From Hymenolepis diminuta (taxonomy: Eukaryota; Platyhelminthes; Cestoda; Cyclophyllidea; Hymenolepididae), in NCBI GenBank assembly GCA_900708905.1, contig CAADRB010000020.1, forward strand, positions 1,196,626 to 1,260,625: a stretch of DNA of 64,000 nt. The letters run 5' to 3'. The notes beneath the pieces were generated by a model. That model was not told the DNA's origin. It saw only the letters and a list, made by a program, of their open reading frames with translations, and searched no databases. The translations under genes were made by a program, and so were the position numbers. How positions within the stretch are numbered: the first letter of the stretch is position 1; every line of letters begins with the position of its first letter. Of the stretch, positions 59,001 through 64,000 are shown in pieces.

Positions 59001-62000
59001 ATCGGGCCCTCACAGAGATGTGGCTCTACGGGTAAGATCTGTTCGTCGCGTTCCTTTGAAATGTCATCACACATACGTTTGATTGGTTCAGAAGAGTCGT
59101 CTGCGGAAAGGAAACTGGGACTATGGGAACCACTTACACCACGCCAGGGATCCAAACGAGGTGAGGGGGACTCCAATGGTGACTGATTCAATTGGCTTAA
59201 GCGAAGACAAAATGGCAGTATTATATTTTGCCCTGCGTAAGATAGCGGCCAATAAGTGTCTTACTAAGGTGCATCTTACATATAGCCAAATTTCAATATT
59301 AACTTTTAAACGAGTCTTTTGTGGAGTTAGTTTCATCGTTGTGTGAACAATCTTTCCGACAAGTGGACGTATTCGTGAATAAATAGAACTTTGGTATATC
59401 ATGATCTTTTCTTTTGCATTCTACTGCTGGTATGTAAGTAAGTGAGCGAGAAGGACACTGACTAACAAGAGAGATTTCGAGAAAGAAATATCCTAAGCTC
59501 CAGTGAGTCTCTTGATCAATCGAAAATGAACTCAGAGATATAATCTTTTGTCTCTAAAATGCCCCACTTTTCATCTGTTTTTAAGTTTTCTTAAGATAAA
59601 AATGGCATAATCTTTCAACTTTTGCAGTAGATAATAATTAGGCTATTATTATTGGTGCTTTATTAATATAAATTCCCCATTGATTTTCCATGTATGTACT
59701 CTACACTAGATGGGTCATTGTTGAGTCGCGCTATTATCGATTTTCGATCTTCATTCGCATGCCTGAATTTGTTTACACTAAATGCAGGTGCGTGGAGGAT
59801 TGTATTAATTTCCTCACTGGTTTTGATTAATTCATCCATTCCCATCCCATTGGTTTCTTTCCCATTTCGCTATAAAAGGAACTGGACTACAAATTTTAGT
59901 GTGCAATACCATTCATGTTTTCTTGACTGCTATTGGACAAATATATCCTCGTGTTCTTCTTTAATTCAATATACTTAGTGTTTAATCCAATGCCATCTAT
60001 TCTTATTTAATTAATATGTTCTCCATATTTTTAAACTTTCTTCTGTGTATGCATCCTTATCATAATTCTTTCTTCTTTTAGACTTTGATATCGTTAGATA
60101 TATTTTATTTCATTAAATGTTTAAATTTGGTTGTACCGAGGAAACTAATAAAATATCACACGAATTACTTTGGCAATTTCTAAAACTTTCTTAGTTTCTT
60201 AAAATTATTTCCTCTTTATTCGTGCGATGACAGTTATCGCCAGTATAGTGAAAATAATTTTACCAATTCTCCTCTTTTACATTGATCGCCAAAGTTTAAC
60301 CAACATGACTGACATAATCTGTCCTCAAATGACTTTTTCATCTAAATCTAAAAACTGATTTACACTAAGTGAGTTCTCACATGCTACCTCAGTCTTTCTC
60401 CCACCATGTATTGACCTTGCATCTCAAATATCATTCTCCCCTCAGATGTGCAAAGGTAGAAATTATTCCTATTCATTTATCATGAGCCAGACTGTCTATA
60501 ATAATTTCTTGCTGTCAAAGACCGTTAGATGTTAGCCTGACTCGAACTTGTCTAAGCAAGACATATATAAGTTAAATTATTGATCTATTGAAAACTTACT
60601 AGTCTTCAATATCCAAATGCAGCACAGATGACCTTAATGATGAGGCGCCAGAACCAGGTCCACCTCCAAACCTATCCTCAGGAGGCACCATGAGAGTAGT
60701 AATTCTACTGGTAAGATCACGATCAATACTGTAACCCCTCTCTGCGGGGCCAGCTTCGATGGACGAGCGTCTGGGTTGAACAGAGTCACCTCGCGCTTTT
60801 GCAGATGGGTCATCGAGAAGTGCCGGGGTTACGGAACGTCGAACTGGAGTGGCTTCAATGCATGCACGATCTGCGAAACGTAGGAAGCTTTCTCGACGCC
60901 ACTTCTCCGTAGGAAGCATTTTCTATAAAAAAATTCATCAGCATGCTAATTAGTAAAAAAACTCGTTTCGCCCATAATAGTCACGTAATAACAATAAATC
61001 ATTAATGTTTTAGGGAGCTTATCTCAGCGAAATTTGGCCGATTTAAGGTGTCAATTATCATACCTGATAGGTTTTGGCTCATCCTTCTCATATTTATGAC
61101 ATTTTTAATTTCCTGGCTATGTGGAAAATGTCTTCTCTGTGCTCTTCAAATAGAAGTACCAACATTCTCCATTTAATTCATGGAACAGAAAGAGTTTAAC
61201 AGGTTTTTCATATGCTACAATAGTGGCCTCAATCAGGAAAATTTTCACGAAATCCGGATCAAATTATGAGATATTAAATTTTGTTTCTAATGCAAATCAG
61301 TCTCTGCTTTTAGGGAATCATTCATATGAAATGAGATTTGGGATACACTGCCTATTTTTAAACTTATTTTCTTTATTAAATGAATTACAAACATTTTGAA
61401 TTCTCATAATCCCAATTAGTGATTTATTTTTAAAAGAATCGTCTATCCCTTTAAATCTAAGGAAAATTTTCACTTATTGTTACTCAATGACCTTTAAGTT
61501 TCACTCTAACTGAGATAGACAGTCGAATAACGACAGTTGTGTTAAATTCATATACCTTCCTTTTCAGACGCTTGGAAGTAGCCTTAAGATGAAATTAACC
61601 TTGGTAATGAAATGTAGCTTCATGCTAATATACTTGAGCTCACAACCTTTCACACGATCGATTCAGGCAGATTATTCCTATATATAATTTACAACACCCG
61701 TCTAACTTACTTCAACTTGATCTTTAAAGTGAAGAATAAATTCAGGTTAATCATAAACATGTTTCATAGGGCACATATTTCACGTTAATTCATTCCACCT
61801 ACTCTACAGACAACTCGTTCATGACAAGGCCAGATAGGGCTCCAGACCAGAAGTTAAGATCAGACGGGCTATTCTTGCTGATTATTTTGAAGTTATCTGC
61901 TAGTTATTGGTTCATATATTCCGACCGTTGATTCCATTTCCACTATGTGTATACGAGAGGCCTCCTTATTCGTGTAAACATTTTGGATGAAAAATCATTA

Positions 62001-63592
62001 AAATTGTGTTTTCTTCTCAGAACTCAGACTCTCGACAAATAGTTAATTCGTGACATTGGCAAATTCGCATAAAATAATGTTTTAAGACACACAGTCTGTT
62101 ATTTTAGGAGTTCAAGAATATTTGCAAAATTCTTTGAATAGACAGCTATGTATCCGCTTGAATATTAGGTTTATTTGTCAGATTGCAGTCACTTTAGGTA
62201 GTTCTGTTAAAATTCATAATCCTTTCCAGGTCAATTTCCATTAATATTTATTCTCCTTCCGTAAAATCGCTATTAAGTTAAATTTACTTCAATTTACCCT
62301 CTTCTGATAAATTCTTTGATATGATTTCAAGCTGTTCAGACTATTTTCCAAGTTTCTTGCACTATGACTGCCTTCTGCCAACCATGGATGTCGTAGACAT
62401 TCCTTTGCCGTAGGACGGTTGCTATAAGAGATTAAAAAACGGAGTTGACTTTGATTCAAATAAAACAAGGTGGCATAAGACTACGGCTAGTGGACCTACC
62501 AAGGCTCAGTGGCAAGCAGATGCCTCAAGAAATCAATTGCTTCTGGCGAGACATCCCTTTCAAACTCCTCCGCAGACGATGTGGCAAGCTCTGAAAGACG
62601 ATCTTCAACTGATACTAAATCTTCTGATTTCAAGATGGCGTCAGCACTGTTAACTACCGGATGGTTGCCAAAGAGACTAGAGAGAAAAAAACCCATAAGT
62701 AGTCAACCGTTATGAAGATATTGTAAATTTATTCGATATATTAATTACAGAAGATAAGCGATCACACCCATGCTCCAAACATCAGCAGCAAAGCTGACAT
62801 AGACTTCGGAATTATCCTCATCAGCACCAGTCGCATTAGTTACTCTGAGAAGTTCAGGAGCTGCAAAGTCGGGACACCACAGAGCAGGAGGCATGATACT
62901 GGCCATTTGAAGACCTTGACGTTGTCCAACAGGCTGTGCCATTGAGAATCCTGTAAGTTTGACAAAACATGAGACAACACCAAGATCACTGCGACCTCCA
63001 GCGCCTGCTGTATCGACAGAAAGACTACTGAGGGCTTGCATGAGACCCTCTAAACCAGCAGAACGTGATGACGTGCCACGAGGGAAGATGATATTGTCAG
63101 GCTATGGAAAAATACGTGTTGGTTTTTAACTACTTATAATTTTTAAGTAGTTGAATAATTTAGGAGGGGATACTTACTTGGATATTAAGATGGACAATAC
63201 CCTCTTCATGAACATGCGCAACGGCTTCTAGGAGCTCTTTAATGAGCATAATTGCTGCTGATTCTGTCCATGTGTGACCGAGGAGGACTTCTTCCAGTAA
63301 GTGATTACCAGAAAGTCTAGTAGAAGAAAACAGATAATGATAAAACACACCGTTATATATCAAAAGCTGCGAAAAGAAGTAACCTCACCTTTCTGTGACA
63401 AGGACAAGATGATCATCACTGACAATAGCATCAACCATCTCGACAACATTGTTGTGATGGAGTCGATTAAGACACTCAAATTCTCTAGCCCCTAGAACTC
63501 GAGTCATTAGATCTTCAAGAGCGTAGATCTTTCCCACGTATTCTCTGCTTGTCTTCTTATCGATTAATAAGTGAGCACGACTGAAAGAGCCG
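56011..63592 (-). CDS. Obscurin/UNC-89/SPEG-type muscle protein, C-terminal part
   Basis: Giant sarcomere protein; its 5' exons lie beyond the window. Exons: 63592-63389, 63316-63178, 63101-62749, 62676-62500, 62421-62298, 60922-60600, 59195-58981, 58867-58481, 58404-58276, 58207-57775, 57708-57455, 57382-57008, 56677-56602, 56519-56271, 56194-56011. All junctions are GT/AG with matching phase; 1,206 aa in the window. Order by window residue: kinase 1 (1-about 320), linker, Ig (512-640), Fn3 (about 641-745; PPNPPGRPGI, AYRVRVCVRNAVGWSP), linker, kinase 2 (about 825-1080), tail. The kinase-Ig-Fn3-kinase order matches UNC-89/obscurin/SPEG. Kinase 1 keeps the beta-3 Lys (YVGKIY), APE and DVWSMGV, but its catalytic loop is HLNIQPDN and the DFG site reads TGFS. 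Kinase 2 has MVARI in place of VAxK, HGRVDFDN as catalytic loop, TGV at DFG and ASEL at APE. Both therefore look catalytically dead. Which of the three related names applies cannot be settled from this part. Confidence 0.85.
59663..59869 (-). CDS. Possible alternative terminal exon in the obscurin-like gene
   Basis: Within the intron between 59195 and 60600, a minus-strand frame opens at an acceptor (TTTTATAG) and runs 68 codons to TAA. It includes GMDELIKTSEEINTILHAPA and IIARLNNDPSSVEYIHGKS, which look protein-like. AATAAA overlaps the stop codon (59659-59664). In phase 0 it could follow the exon ending at 62298, giving a short isoform that stops after kinase 1. The exon at 60922-60600 would have to be skipped. 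No domain is recognised and an overlapping plus-strand frame is also open, so it could be chance. Confidence 0.25.
   Translation of the reverse strand, partial: RNGKETNGMGMDELIKTSEEINTILHAPAFSVNKFRHANEDRKSIIARLNNDPSSVEYIHGKSMGNLY
60923..62297. other. Obscurin-like intron after kinase 1 (1.4 kb)
   Basis: No exon or repeat recognised. AT-rich; the flanking donor (GTAAAT) and acceptor (TTATAG) join phase 0 exons. Confidence 0.6.
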
Positions 63593-64000
63593 CTAGTGGA
63601 AGAGTAAGATAAACATGAATATCAATTAATATGTAAACAATTATTACTATATTCATTACTATTCATGACAAAGGAAAAAATTTACAATTTTAAATCATGG
63701 AAAGCTTCTAAAGAATGCTGATAGAAGCAATTTAAGCAGTGCTAGAAAATTTCTGTTGCACATCGAGAATCAAAGCCATATTGCATCCGGACTCTGAAAT
63801 CATTAGATTATCTGTACTTTAATTTTCTTTCAGAACATTTTTAAAATTGTCCTTATTATGAATAAATGGCATGTTTCAAATGATTTCCTAACCATCATCT
63901 TTTCACTTAGCTCTTGTAGCAGCTATCCACAGGGCAAAAAATTCTCAGTTTGTGAAATTTTTGCGTTTCGGTGATGGTCTATTCGCCAGCGTCTTCTCGT
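63593..64000. other. Start of an obscurin-like intron running off the window
   Basis: The exon at 63592 starts inside the kinase 1 Gly-rich loop with one base of a split codon, so an upstream exon must exist. No matching donor was found in these 408 bases, so it should lie beyond 64000. On the plus strand, 63912-64000 is an open frame after an acceptor-like TTTTCACTTAG. Confidence 0.5.

Overview
This is an AT-rich eukaryotic (metazoan) window, most likely from a parasitic flatworm (trematode or cestode). The gene content is animal: a GRB2 adaptor, an AMPA/kainate-type glutamate receptor, an obscurin/UNC-89-type muscle protein, an SAFB-type nuclear RNA-binding protein and an indoleamine 2,3-dioxygenase. 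Introns are strongly bimodal: some are 33-45 nt, concentrated at 5' ends of genes, and others reach 7 kb and are full of dispersed repeats. Small 5' introns and large later ones are a known flatworm feature. The species assignment is inference.

Layout. All five recognisable protein genes lie on the minus strand. (1) 2846-7091: SAFB-like gene with SAP domain, RRM and Arg/Ser-rich tail, about nine exons. (2) 10999-30178: complete GRB2/Drk/SEM-5 orthologue (SH3-SH2-SH3, 250 aa) with only four exons spread over 19 kb. (3) 33726-40312: complete indoleamine 2,3-dioxygenase, 12 exons, 399 aa, every splice phase consistent. (4) 48182-50902: single-exon ionotropic glutamate receptor, 906 aa. (5) 56011 to at least 63592: C-terminal part of an obscurin/UNC-89/SPEG-type protein with kinase 1, linker, Ig, Fn3 and kinase 2. 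Its 5' part lies beyond the window. Both kinase domains have lost catalytic residues.

The remaining DNA (about 80%) is intergenic or intronic. It contains a degenerate mariner element (41762-43038) with recognisable terminal inverted repeats, two LTR-like copies of about 330 bp (8508-8844 and 31923-32250), a SINE-like family with tRNA-like motifs in both orientations, and at least four further dispersed families recognised only because copies recur in this window. No rRNA gene, convincing tRNA gene, CRISPR array or bacterial-type operon was seen.

The genes do not form a pathway together. GRB2 is receptor tyrosine kinase signalling, IDO is tryptophan catabolism, the receptor is neurotransmission, the obscurin-like protein is sarcomere structure, and the SAFB-like protein is nuclear RNA/chromatin work. 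The points most worth following are the worm IDO with an unusual distal-pocket segment, the intronless glutamate receptor with His at the Q/R pore position, and the apparently double-pseudokinase obscurin-like protein.
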